A DNA stretch of 64,000 bases from contig JBEKMN010000058.1 of NCBI GenBank assembly GCA_050008495.1, positions 1-64,000 on the forward strand, written 5' to 3'. The notes under the pieces are model-generated. The model worked only from the letters and a program-made list of their open reading frames with translations, searched no databases and was not told the origin of the DNA. Positions 1 to 9,515 of this stretch are shown in pieces (position 1 is the stretch's first letter; each line of letters starts with the position of its first letter). The stretch is from CAVROP01 sp050008495 (GTDB lineage: Bacteria > Acidobacteriota > Terriglobia > UBA7540). The position numbers and the translations under genes were made by a program.

Positions 1-71
1 TGCAGTTCATGCAACACCTTCAACCGGTCCCGCTCTTTACCACTCAACATCAGCATCTCCTGTTTTTCCAT
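1..71 (-). mobile_element. ISNCY-type transposase, N-terminal fragment (cut by window edge)
   Basis: On the minus strand an ATG at 71-69 opens a frame that runs off the left edge. Its 23 codons end in SGKERDRLKVLHEL. That matches the start of ISNCY (IS1202-like) transposases, where a short SxKERDRLKVLHEV stretch precedes the helix-turn-helix domain. The rest of the element lies outside the window, so intactness cannot be judged. The 90 bases upstream look like the IS terminus. Confidence 0.72.
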
Positions 72-160
72 CCGTCAAGTTTGACGGAGTTCAACAGGAC
101 ATTTCTACTTTGCTGAAACCGGACATTATCATTTTGCCGCGACACATAACTTTCGTACTC
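72..160. mobile_element. Terminal region of the ISNCY-type element
   Basis: Region between the transposase start and the first host promoter. It holds an 8-bp inverted repeat with a 2-base spacer at 71-88 (TCCGTCAA/TTGACGGA) and two related direct repeats, AGGACATTTCTACTTT at 97-112 and CGGACATTATCATTTT at 121-136, 24 bases apart. Ends of this IS group carry repeated sites of this sort, so these may be transposase-binding sites (inference). The outer boundary is probably near 145-155 (GCCGCGACA...), but the opposite end is not available to define the terminal repeat. Confidence 0.5.
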
Positions 161-189
161 TTTACAACAACCCTCAAGTCTACTAGAAT
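161..189 (+). promoter_or_regulatory. Sigma-70-like promoter of the cytochrome gene
   Basis: TTTACA at 161-166, a 17-base spacer, and TAGAAT at 184-189. Initiation is expected near 196, about 55 bases before the ATG at 251. It lies just outside the IS end. Confidence 0.55.
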
Positions 190-250
190 GTCGCCGATGA
201 ACTACTCGGTGGATCACGCCGGGTCCAAAGGATGCGGTTGGAGGTGCAGG

Positions 251-1276
251 ATGAAACGCATCATGCGTACTGTCACTCCGTCTTCGTGCAGCAGGCTGTA
301 CTTGAAGGAATGTACGGCATGGCAAGTCCGGCGCAGGTCGTCGCAACGACTTGAGGAAATGTCAGGTGGGAAGCAATTCGCAGTTGCGCTCTTGGTGATT
401 CTCTGGGCGGCGGAAATCGCCGCTGCGCAGGTCACGTCCCCGACGCAAGACGTGCTCGGAGCGCACAACGTGTACGGCCGCGGATGCGTGGCGTGCCACA
501 CGCCCCACAACGGCGCGCCCGGAAACCTGGCCAGGCCCTCCAGAAACAGCGGCCGGTTTGCACTCTGGGGTCAGGATCTATCTCCCCACTATGGGATATC
601 CCTGACGTCTGCAAGCCATCCGCTCGGCGCATATACCGCCACGGTGCCGGACATCAGCCGCGGAGGATTTCCGTCCCTTTCAGGAAACGGCTACCTAGAT
701 CTTATTGCCTGCCTTAGCTGCCACGACGGCAACCTGGCGACGAGCGACATGATGAAGGGCACAACCGTCGAGACCGTCAGCATCGCCGGGAAGACTTTCA
801 ATCCTCCCACGCTGGTCGGAGACGAGGAATCGACGGTCGGAAGTTATATGAACAACCATCCGGTGGGACCTAACGCGACCATATCCTGTGGCGGAAAAAA
901 GGCGTGGGACTGCTCCGTAAACGCGGACGGCTCCATCACCTTCGCGGGCCCCAAAGGGAGAGCCTTCGTCGCCGACTACTTTGATGTGACAGGCGACGAC
1001 GGTCCGTTGAATCACCTGGTTAAAGTGCCCGGGTCAACAGTCAACGGCGCCACGGTGACCAGCAGATCCTGGATCACCTGTACCACCTGCCACGACCAAC
1101 ACGACATGCCCTATTTCAGCACTCCGAATGGGGCTGTAAAGCCGACGCGCTTCTTTGTGCGTGGCTGGTACAATCCCGGAAGTTCAGCGACCAGCAACAG
1201 CGCAGCACAGTTTTGCCGCTCCTGCCACGCTGACAAGTCCAACGAAGCAAAAGGCCGGATGGTGCCAACGACCTAG
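251..1276 (+). CDS. Exported multiheme (four CxxCH) cytochrome c-like protein
   Basis: Predicted periplasmic or extracytoplasmic electron carrier with covalently bound haem. Four CxxCH motifs are visible: CVACH, CLSCH, CTTCH and CRSCH, the last close to the C-terminus. The CVACHTPHNG context resembles doubled-CxxCH cytochromes. A hydrophobic segment FAVALLVILWAAEIAAA followed by Q looks like a signal peptide. The ATG at 251 has GGAGG six bases upstream and gives 341 residues, but leaves 36 residues before the hydrophobic segment. The ATG at 359 gives a conventional signal peptide (305 residues), with GAGG only 2-3 bases away. The frame is open further upstream into the IS end, which is not used. 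The electron-transfer partner is unknown, and no cytochrome maturation genes lie nearby. Confidence 0.75.
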   Translation: MKRIMRTVTPSSCSRLYLKECTAWQVRRRSSQRLEEMSGGKQFAVALLVILWAAEIAAAQVTSPTQDVLGAHNVYGRGCVACHTPHNGAPGNLARPSRNSGRFALWGQDLSPHYGISLTSASHPLGAYTATVPDISRGGFPSLSGNGYLDLIACLSCHDGNLATSDMMKGTTVETVSIAGKTFNPPTLVGDEESTVGSYMNNHPVGPNATISCGGKKAWDCSVNADGSITFAGPKGRAFVADYFDVTGDDGPLNHLVKVPGSTVNGATVTSRSWITCTTCHDQHDMPYFSTPNGAVKPTRFFVRGWYNPGSSATSNSAAQFCRSCHADKSNEAKGRMVPTT

Positions 1277-1291
1277 GGTCGTAGATTCCCG

Positions 1292-1321
1292 TTTACAACC
1301 TTCCACCTCGACCGTTAGAAT
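1292..1321 (+). promoter_or_regulatory. Sigma-70-like promoter of coaD
   Basis: TTTACA at 1292-1297, an 18-base spacer, and TAGAAT at 1316-1321. It lies 48 bases before the coaD ATG and probably drives coaD-aminotransferase-manA-manC. Confidence 0.5.
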
Positions 1322-1368
1322 AACTCTCTTAGGTCCTGTCGTCGGGGGCGTGGTTTACCCAACAGTCT

Positions 1369-1863
1369 ATGCCCGAAAATCTAGCCATTTATCCCGGTTC
1401 TTTCGATCCGATCACCAATGGTCATCTCGACCTCATCGAGCGAGCGCGGCGGATTTTTGGAGAGTTGATTGTCGCGATTTTGACGAACCAGGACAAGACG
1501 CCGCTTTTCACGGTCAGGGAACGTGTCGAGATGCTCCAGGAAGCTACGCGCGAAATGCCCAATGTCTCTGTGGAGACCTTCGGAGGTCTGCTCGTAGATT
1601 ACGCCAAGCAAAAGAAGGCAGGGATTATACTGCGCGGCATTCGCGCCTTCACCGACTATGAGTACGAACTTCAGATGGCCATCATGAACCGCAAGCTCGA
1701 GCCGAGCCTCGAAACGGTTTTCCTGGTCCCCGCGGAGGCCTACAACTACGTCAGTTCCCGCCTGGTCAGAGAGATTTTCCAGAATGGGGGGTCGGTGAGA
1801 GACTTGGTTCCCCCGTTGGTCGAGGATCGGCTTCATCAGAAGGTTTTTCAAGGCAAAATCTAA
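1369..1863 (+). CDS. coaD: Pantetheine-phosphate adenylyltransferase
   Basis: Cytoplasmic enzyme that adenylylates 4'-phosphopantetheine to dephospho-CoA, the penultimate step of CoA synthesis. The 164 residues match the family length. The N-terminus carries the nucleotidyltransferase signature PGSFDPITNGH (residues 9-19, TxGH at 16-19), and near the C-terminus is YVSSRLVREI, the ISSTxxR-like motif. LRGIRAFTDYEYELQMA is the characteristic central block. The gene stops just before the aminotransferase, whose Shine-Dalgarno overlaps the coaD stop codon, so the two are probably co-transcribed. Confidence 0.97.
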   Translation: MPENLAIYPGSFDPITNGHLDLIERARRIFGELIVAILTNQDKTPLFTVRERVEMLQEATREMPNVSVETFGGLLVDYAKQKKAGIILRGIRAFTDYEYELQMAIMNRKLEPSLETVFLVPAEAYNYVSSRLVREIFQNGGSVRDLVPPLVEDRLHQKVFQGKI

Positions 1864-1874
1864 AGGAGGTTGAA

Positions 1875-3047
1875 GTGCGGCTTTCCGAGCGCATTTCCCG
1901 GATTTCGGTTTCGACTATCGCCACCGTTCTGCAAAAGGCGGAAAAGCTGAAAGTCAAGGATGCTGGGTTGGCAGACTTCGGCGCCGGTGAGCCGGATTTC
2001 CCCACGCCGGACCACATCAAGAAAGCTGCTATCAGCGCCATTAATGATAATTTCACTAAGTACACGGCGACGGGCGGTATCCGGGAACTGAGGCAAGCCC
2101 TGGTAGAGCACCACGCGAAGTCTTACGGGTCGAACTACACGGTTGAGGAGTGCCTGGTGACCGTGGGAGGAAAGCAGGCGATCTTTGAAGCGATGTCCGC
2201 GGTGCTGAACGAAGGCGATGAGGTCATCCTACCGGTACCACACTGGGTAACCTTCCTTGAAATCATCAAGTACGAAGGCGCCAAGCCCGTTCTGCTGGAA
2301 ACCAGCGAGAGCGAGAACTTCGCCGTGCACGCCAAAGCGATCGAAAAGCTGATCACCCCCAAGACCCGGCTTATCATCGTGAACTCGCCGCACAACCCCA
2401 CCGGCGCCGTGGTTCCGCCCGGGGAGATGGAGAAGATCCTGGCGTTGGCCATCCGCCATAACCTGCTTCTGATTTCAGACGAATGCTATTGCCATTTCGT
2501 CTACGACGGGCGCAAGCCGTTTTCGCTCGGGTCCTCGAGAGAACGTGAACACCTGCTGATTGTCGATTCTTTTTCCAAAACGTATGCGATGACGGGGTGG
2601 CGAGTCGGATTTGCCTTAGGTCCGGCCCGACTTCTGGCCAACATGCTGAAGCTCCAGAGCCACTCGACCTCGAACCCCAACTCCATTGCGCAGAAGGCCG
2701 CGCTGGCGGCCGTCGAGGGGCCGCAGGAACCGGTGCACGCGATGCTGGCGGAGTATCGTCGACGACGGGATCGTCTCATGGAGGGATTGAAATCCATACC
2801 GGGCCTCCGCTGTGTTCCTCCGCACGGCGCCTTTTACGCTTACCCGAATGTCGGGTATTATCTTAAGCAGGACGGTTTGGGCGATACCTCCGTATTGGCG
2901 GAGCGCCTGCTCGAAGAAGCGCACGTTGCGGTTGTCCCCGGAACTGCCTTTGGAACGCACGAGCACATCCGTATCTCCTACGCAACCTCAATGGAACACA
3001 TCAACGAGGGGTTGCGACGTATGGCTGCGTTCTTCTCCAAGTTGTGA
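1875..3047 (+). CDS. PLP-dependent class I/II aminotransferase (aspartate aminotransferase type)
   Basis: Transfers amino groups between an amino acid and a 2-oxo acid, with pyridoxal phosphate as cofactor. The length (390 residues) fits AATase subgroup Ib. Visible motifs are NSPHNPTGAV, SDECYCHFVYDG and the PLP-lysine region DSFSKTYAMTGWRVGF, with Lys235 as the Schiff-base residue. The start is GTG at 1875, preceded by a full AAAGGAGG at 1862-1869 that overlaps the coaD stop, which decides the start. Substrate specificity (Asp/Glu, Tyr or prephenate) cannot be read from sequence. It is followed 7 bases later by manA, in operon arrangement. Confidence 0.93.
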   Translation: MRLSERISRISVSTIATVLQKAEKLKVKDAGLADFGAGEPDFPTPDHIKKAAISAINDNFTKYTATGGIRELRQALVEHHAKSYGSNYTVEECLVTVGGKQAIFEAMSAVLNEGDEVILPVPHWVTFLEIIKYEGAKPVLLETSESENFAVHAKAIEKLITPKTRLIIVNSPHNPTGAVVPPGEMEKILALAIRHNLLLISDECYCHFVYDGRKPFSLGSSREREHLLIVDSFSKTYAMTGWRVGFALGPARLLANMLKLQSHSTSNPNSIAQKAALAAVEGPQEPVHAMLAEYRRRRDRLMEGLKSIPGLRCVPPHGAFYAYPNVGYYLKQDGLGDTSVLAERLLEEAHVAVVPGTAFGTHEHIRISYATSMEHINEGLRRMAAFFSKL

Positions 3048-3054
3048 ATGAACC

Positions 3055-4158
3055 ATGTCCACGCTGAACACACCTCTTCAGCTTTCCACAGTTTTCAAAC
3101 CGAAGATTTGGGGGCGGGAGGATCTCGCGCCCATATACCCGGCACAGGAAGAAACTGACCTTCCGGTTTCCCGCAAAGCGGAGATCTCGAGGGGCGCGAG
3201 TAAGCCCGGCGAATTGATCGGTGAAGTTTGGTCCAACGACGACACCTCCCGTTTCCTGAATGGCCCCGTCGCAGGCCTTACGCTGGCGGAAGTCTCCGAA
3301 AAGTACGGACCGGCGCTCCATGGGCGGGCTTGGGAGGGGGCGCGTTTCCCCTTGCTCGCCAAATACATCTTCACAAGCGACTGGCTATCGGTGCAGGTTC
3401 ATCCCGATGACGACTACGCGCGCGTCCACGACCCGGGGAATGTCGGCAAGTGTGAGATGTGGTATATCCTCCAAGCCGATCCAAACGCGGAAATCCTCGT
3501 GGCAGTTAAGCCGGGAGTCACTCGGGAAGCTCTGAAATCGGCTTTCGAGAAGGGAACGTCGAAGGACCTCCTCATTCGCCACCGCCCCAAGGCCGATGAG
3601 GCCATCTTCCTACCGCCCGGTACAGTACATTCTCTTGGCCCCGGGCTGGTTCTATTCGAGGTCGAGCAGAATTCAGATCTCACCTACCGCCTTGACGACT
3701 ATGGCAGACTTGGGCTGGACGGGAAGCCTCGTCCTCTCCATTTGTCGAAGGGTATGGACGTTTTAAAGGAAGATCTGCCTCCTCAGTGCCGCCTGCCCCG
3801 GTGGGAATTCCAGGAGCCCTTCGGAACTCGGCGGTACGTTGCGGCTTGCCGTTACTTCGCACTCGAGGAAATGTTCCTGCGCAAGAAAGCGACCTTCAAG
3901 AGTTCATCGCAACGAGTGGAGGTTTATTCCGTTCTGCAGGGCGAAGGACGTCTGGAGAACACCGCGGGCTGGTTGGGCTACCGGACGGGCGAAACATGGG
4001 TCATCCCTCCGGCAGCGGGAGCCTATAGGTTCGCCCCCCTCCAAACAACGCGCCTCCTGAAGTATTACGTTCCCAATCTCGTGCAGGACTTCAGGCGGCC
4101 GCTCGCGGCTCACAACATCCCCCCGGAAGACATCGCGAAGGTTGTATTTGATGTGTGA
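3055..4158 (+). CDS. manA: Mannose-6-phosphate isomerase, class I-like
   Basis: Zinc-dependent interconversion of fructose-6-phosphate and mannose-6-phosphate, the entry to GDP-mannose. The 367-residue protein has the metal-site motif QVHPDD at 114-119, GKCEMWYIL shortly after, and the cupin segment PPGTVHSLGPGLVLFEVEQNSD. Together with the overlapping manC it makes the mannose-1-phosphate pathway, except that the mutase step is missing here (see the manB remnant). The stop overlaps the GTG start of manC, so the two are likely translationally coupled. Confidence 0.92.
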   Translation: MSTLNTPLQLSTVFKPKIWGREDLAPIYPAQEETDLPVSRKAEISRGASKPGELIGEVWSNDDTSRFLNGPVAGLTLAEVSEKYGPALHGRAWEGARFPLLAKYIFTSDWLSVQVHPDDDYARVHDPGNVGKCEMWYILQADPNAEILVAVKPGVTREALKSAFEKGTSKDLLIRHRPKADEAIFLPPGTVHSLGPGLVLFEVEQNSDLTYRLDDYGRLGLDGKPRPLHLSKGMDVLKEDLPPQCRLPRWEFQEPFGTRRYVAACRYFALEEMFLRKKATFKSSSQRVEVYSVLQGEGRLENTAGWLGYRTGETWVIPPAAGAYRFAPLQTTRLLKYYVPNLVQDFRRPLAAHNIPPEDIAKVVFDV

Positions 4159-5252
4159 ATATGGCGATAAATTCAGTGGTTAAACATGCCTATGGCGTCG
4201 TCATGGCAGGGGGAAGCGGCACGCGTTTCTGGCCCCTAAGCCGCCGGCGGCGCCCCAAACAACTGTTGACTTTGTTCGGTCGGCACTCGCTTCTCGAACA
4301 AACGGTAGCGCGCCTCCAGCCGTTCATCCCCTTGGACCGGATCTACATTTTCACTGGTGCGCCGTTATTGCGAAATATTCGGCGGCTTTTGCCGCGTCTT
4401 CCTTCCAAGCAGATTATTGGCGAGCCGGCCTCCCGGAATACCGCTCCTACGCTGGCCGTCGCGGCGCAAGAGATCGCCCGGCGGGACCCGGAAGGTCTTA
4501 TGGTAGTCTTGCCTTCCGATCAAATCATTAACAAGCCGGCGCTTTTTCGCCGCCTGCTCGCTACGGCGTGCCACGTGGCGTCTCAGCCGGAACGATCGGT
4601 GGTCCTGGGCCTGAAACCGACGCGGCCTGAAACCGGCTACGGATACATTCGCCTGGGCCGGCGGCAAGGCCGAATGGCAGGGCACGAAGTGTTCCGGGTT
4701 GATAAATTCACGGAGAAACCGGCGCTCGCGGTGGCGCGGCGCTACGTCGCCTCCGGACGGTATCTTTGGAACGGCGGCATTTTCATTTGGAAGGCCGCGA
4801 CGCTGCTCGAGAACTTCCAGCGCTTCCAGCCTGAGATGGCAGGTCTGGTAAGACAGATTGCCGACGCCGGAGGAATTCGCTCGCCCGCTTTCCGCCGGCT
4901 CTACCCCAAGTTCCAAAAAATCTCCATTGACTTTGCGCTGATGGAGAAGATCTCAGAGATCTACGCGGTGCCTGCGGATATCGGATGGAACGACGTGGGA
5001 AGCTGGGCGGTTGCGTACGAGCTAAGCCCGCAGGACTCAGAAGGGAATGTCCGGTCCGGCGCCGGGCTCAGCCTCGATTCACAGCGCAACACGGTAGTTT
5101 CGCCCAAGAAATTTGTGGTTACGGTCGGGGTTCATGATCTGGTCGTCGTCGAGACCGATGATGCGCTGCTGGTATGTGCGCGCGAGCGATCGCAGGACGT
5201 CGGGAAGGCGGTTCAGGAACTCGATCGTATGGGTCGGGATGATTTGCTGTAA
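4155..5252 (+). CDS. manC: Mannose-1-phosphate guanylyltransferase
   Basis: Makes GDP-mannose from mannose-1-phosphate and GTP for surface polysaccharides or glycans. The nucleotidyltransferase signature MAGGSGTRFWPLSR lies near residues 17-30, followed by KQLL, then FTEKP and YLWNGGIFIWK as in family members. Its 365 residues indicate a stand-alone guanylyltransferase without the C-terminal isomerase domain of bifunctional AlgA. The GTG at 4155 overlaps the manA stop; the alternative ATG at 4161 removes two residues. Neither has a good Shine-Dalgarno, so coupling to manA is the likely mechanism. Confidence 0.93.
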   Translation: MNMAINSVVKHAYGVVMAGGSGTRFWPLSRRRRPKQLLTLFGRHSLLEQTVARLQPFIPLDRIYIFTGAPLLRNIRRLLPRLPSKQIIGEPASRNTAPTLAVAAQEIARRDPEGLMVVLPSDQIINKPALFRRLLATACHVASQPERSVVLGLKPTRPETGYGYIRLGRRQGRMAGHEVFRVDKFTEKPALAVARRYVASGRYLWNGGIFIWKAATLLENFQRFQPEMAGLVRQIADAGGIRSPAFRRLYPKFQKISIDFALMEKISEIYAVPADIGWNDVGSWAVAYELSPQDSEGNVRSGAGLSLDSQRNTVVSPKKFVVTVGVHDLVVVETDDALLVCARERSQDVGKAVQELDRMGRDDLL

Positions 5253-5290
5253 GCGGGGCGCACGAAATGGTCACGGAAGCGCGCGAGGCG

Positions 5291-5380
5291 TCATTTCGAG
5301 CCCAGCTCCGATTGTCGCTCGGAGCCACATGATTTCAGGCGCGAGAGTCGGAGCGAGATTCCTCGCCCCGTTCGAAATGA
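5291..5380. repeat. Palindromic repeat element with 9-bp ends (TCATTTCGA/TCGAAATGA)
   Basis: TCATTTCGA at 5291-5299 is exactly repeated in reverse complement at 5372-5380. The interior (GGAGCGAGATTCCTCGC) resembles the GTCATYCYGAGCG-type elements elsewhere in the window. It lies between manC and the manB remnant. Confidence 0.6.
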
Positions 5381-5399
5381 AACTGTTGATCGAGAGGCC

Positions 5400-5540
5400 A
5401 TGGTGGACAAGATCAAATTCGGAACCGACGGCTGGCGGGGTGTAATTGCTGTAGCTCGATTTTCCGTCGAATTCCTCCACTTGCGGCCGCTTCCCTTCAA
5501 CGAGCACGACCGCGCCGCCCGTGGTAGCGCTGACCTTTAG
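5400..5540 (+). pseudogene. 5' remnant of a phosphomannomutase/phosphoglucomutase gene
   Basis: An ATG at 5400 opens a 46-codon frame beginning MVDKIKFGTDGWRGVIA. This is the conserved N-terminus of bacterial phosphomannomutases and phosphoglucosamine mutases (FGTDGWRG). Homology stops after about 17 residues. The rest is unrelated, and the frame ends at 5538-5540 inside a palindromic repeat. The family normally has about 450 residues including a phosphoserine loop, all absent. Its position after manA-manC suggests a former manB of the same operon. A distinct mutase lies at 63084. A 46-residue protein of this kind cannot be catalytic. Confidence 0.72.
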
Positions 5541-5589
5541 GTCAGCAGCGTTGGGTGCCGGGAGAATGCCGACCTAAAGGTCGGCGCTA
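5525..5589. repeat. REP-like palindromic element (TAGCGC...GCGCTA)
   Basis: Ends TAGCGC/GCGCTA. Inside are two hairpins, CTGACCTTTAGGTCAG and GCCGACCTAAAGGTCGGC. The same layout recurs at 15863-15922 and as a half copy at 53170-53192. It truncates the manB remnant. The rest of 5253-5625 holds no other gene. Confidence 0.75.
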
Positions 5590-5625
5590 CGACGCGGTGG
5601 CAAATTGCCGCACTCCAAACCAACC

Positions 5626-6051
5626 TCATTCAGGCTTCGGCTCTTGCAGAGGAAGCTTCTTGCGGATGCCGTCCAAGACACCATTGACGAAGTCCACGGA
5701 ATCTACCGTGGAAAAACGCCGGGCGATCTCCAGCGCCTCATTGATGACGGCGGCAGGGGGAGTTTCGGGGTAATGGAGGAGTTCGAAAAGAGCGACCCGC
5801 AAGATGTTGCGGTCCACGGCAGCCATGCGCTCTAAACGCCAGTTTTCGGAATGCGCACGAACCACGCTGTCGAGTTGGTCGATATCCGCCACGGCGCCTT
5901 CGAAGAGATTGCGGGCAAAACCCTCGTCTTCAGCATCCGCTTTCTGGTTGGCGAAAAAGCCTGCCGCCACCTGGGTGGGAGTATAGCCGCAGATTTCCCA
6001 TTGATAGAGCATCTGCATGGCGTATTCGCGGGATTTTCTACGTGAAGACAT
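5626..6051 (-). CDS. nusB: Transcription antitermination factor NusB
   Basis: Small helical RNA-binding protein that with NusE (S10) binds boxA of rRNA leaders and keeps polymerase processive. The 141 residues match the family. Diagnostic stretches are SRRKSREYAMQMLYQWE at the N-terminus, AAVDRNILRVALFELL in the middle and VINEALEIARRFSTVDSVDFVNGVLD near the end. The ATG at 6051 is chosen; the open frame upstream is low-complexity DNA. No ribH lies next to it, although that is a common partner elsewhere. Confidence 0.95.
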   Translation of the reverse strand: MSSRRKSREYAMQMLYQWEICGYTPTQVAAGFFANQKADAEDEGFARNLFEGAVADIDQLDSVVRAHSENWRLERMAAVDRNILRVALFELLHYPETPPAAVINEALEIARRFSTVDSVDFVNGVLDGIRKKLPLQEPKPE

Positions 6052-6244
6052 TGGTCCGTTGTCCGTCGTCCCTGGTCCGTTCTCTATTGTCCGTGGTTCG
6101 TGGTTAATATTCGACTGGCCATGTCGAGAATCAAAGTCGCAAATCCAGAGCAGAGAGTCGGCCCGAATCTTGACTTTCAATCTTCAAAATCCAGTTCCGA
6201 TACTTGCGTCCTGAAACAACCGACCACGGACAACTGACAACGGA
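6052..6244. repeat. Degenerate GTCCGT/GACAAC word repeats between nusB and the crotonase
   Basis: At 6052-6110 the words GGTCCGTTGTCCGTCGTCC, GGTCCGT and GTCCGTGGTTCGTGG follow each other. At 6215-6245 are ACCACGGACAACTGACAACGG and similar words. No gene is supported. Confidence 0.6.
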
Positions 6245-7027
6245 CTACTTCCCCGTGAACCGCGCTGGCCGCTTCTCCAGGAACGCTCGCGTGCCTTCCT
6301 TCATGTCCGCCGTCGTGCAGCATAATCCGAACAGATTTGCTTCCAGGAACTGGCCCTCAGCTTGGGTCATTTCTAAACCATGGTTCACAGCTTCGAGCGC
6401 GAACTTCACCGCCAGGGGTGCATTGGCCAGGATTTTCTGCGCGAGCTTCTCGGCTGTGGCCATGAGGTCTTGCGCGGGCACGACCTGGTTGACCAGCCCG
6501 ATGCGATAGGCCTCGGCGGCACTAACGGGCTCTCCGCTCAGCACCATTTCCAAGGCGCGTCCTTTGCCCACCAGTCGGGGCAAGCGCTGCGTACCAGCGT
6601 AGCCAGGAATGAGTCCCAGCTTGACCTCCGGCTGACCCAGGCGCGCATTCTCGGAAGCGATCCTTATAGTGCAGGCCAGCGCCAGTTCGCAACCTCCCCC
6701 CAGGGCATAACCATTGACGGCGGCTATCACCGGTTTGCCCAGTTGCTCGATAAGGTCCAGAATCTTCTGTCCGCGCCTCGACAGCTCTTTGCCTTCCACC
6801 GGAGTCTGAACTGCCAATTCGTTGATGTCCGCGCCTCCCACAAACGCCTTCTCACCGGCCCCGGTAAGGATGACAGCTCGCACTTCATCGTCTCGTTCGA
6901 TCTCCTGAAAACAGTCATGCAACTCGTCCATGGTTTTCCGGTTCAGGGCGTTGAGCTTCTCAGGACGATTAACGGCCACATATCCGATTCCATTGCGCTT
7001 TTCGTAGAGTAAATTCTCGAAAGCCAT
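6245..7027 (-). CDS. Enoyl-CoA hydratase / crotonase-family protein
   Basis: Crotonase-fold enzyme, probably hydrating 2-enoyl-CoA (or crotonyl-CoA) in fatty acid or butyrate-type metabolism. The 260 residues carry the CoA-binding and oxyanion-hole blocks FVGGADINEL and NGYALGGGCELALAC, and the catalytic-glutamate region PEVKLGLIPGYAGTQRLPR. The ATG at 7027 follows GGGGGA seven bases upstream and is preferred to an in-frame ATG nine codons earlier. The gene is divergent from lepA. The exact acyl-CoA substrate cannot be told from sequence. Confidence 0.9.
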   Translation of the reverse strand: MAFENLLYEKRNGIGYVAVNRPEKLNALNRKTMDELHDCFQEIERDDEVRAVILTGAGEKAFVGGADINELAVQTPVEGKELSRRGQKILDLIEQLGKPVIAAVNGYALGGGCELALACTIRIASENARLGQPEVKLGLIPGYAGTQRLPRLVGKGRALEMVLSGEPVSAAEAYRIGLVNQVVPAQDLMATAEKLAQKILANAPLAVKFALEAVNHGLEMTQAEGQFLEANLFGLCCTTADMKEGTRAFLEKRPARFTGK

Positions 7028-7123
7028 AGTCCAGTCCCCCGGAAGAATGCTCAAGTCCCGCTTCGTAGAGTTAATCCGGCTAAGGCGGGAATAACAACGG
7101 TCACAACCGAATTAACTCCAAGT

Positions 7124-8986
<1,863 letters not shown>

Positions 8987-9016
8987 AATCTGACTAATCT
9001 GTGGATGGAGTAACAC

Positions 9017-9499
9017 ATGGAACTCAAAACCGTTCCGATCGAAAAACCTGCGGACATGAATTTCATCCTCGGCCAGTCGCACTTCATTAAAACCGTCGAA
9101 GATCTACATGAAGCGATAGTCCAAACCGTTCCCGGAATGAAGTTCGGCGTCGGATTCTGCGAATCGTCCGGCCCCGCCCTAGTACGCCACACTGGCAATG
9201 ACCCGCGCCTGATCGAGCTTGCGCAAAAGAATGCCCTGGCGCTATCTTGCGGCCATTGCTTCATCATCTTTATGGACGGCGGCTTTCCCGTCAACATCCT
9301 GAACACCCTTAAGATGGTGCCGGAAGTGTGCGGGATTTTTTGCGCCACGGCCAATCCCGTCGAGGTCGTCGTCGCCGAGACCGAACAAGGTCGAGGCATC
9401 TTGGGCGTCATCGACGGCGTGAAGACCAAGGGCATCGAGACAGACGCCGACATCAAAGTCCGCAGAGATTTTCTGCGCAAGATCGGATACAAACTGTAG
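9017..9499 (+). CDS. Adenosine-specific kinase family protein (PF04008)
   Basis: The 160-residue protein matches the small family annotated as adenosine-specific kinase, known mostly from archaea and deep-branching bacteria. Conserved stretches are GQSHFIKTVEDLHEA, GVGFCESSGPALVRHTGND, GHCFIIFMDGGFPVNILN and VCGIFCATANPVEVVVAE. The role is inferred from the family name only. It starts 30 bases after lepA in the same direction and may be co-transcribed. The next gene's Shine-Dalgarno follows its stop at once. Confidence 0.88.
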   Translation: MELKTVPIEKPADMNFILGQSHFIKTVEDLHEAIVQTVPGMKFGVGFCESSGPALVRHTGNDPRLIELAQKNALALSCGHCFIIFMDGGFPVNILNTLKMVPEVCGIFCATANPVEVVVAETEQGRGILGVIDGVKTKGIETDADIKVRRDFLRKIGYKL

Positions 9500-9515
9500 G
9501 TTGCGGAGGCGGCAT

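Noticed and set aside
9501..9515. TTG start for the TPR-retropepsin gene
   Set aside because: It overlaps the GGAGG that serves the ATG at 9516.
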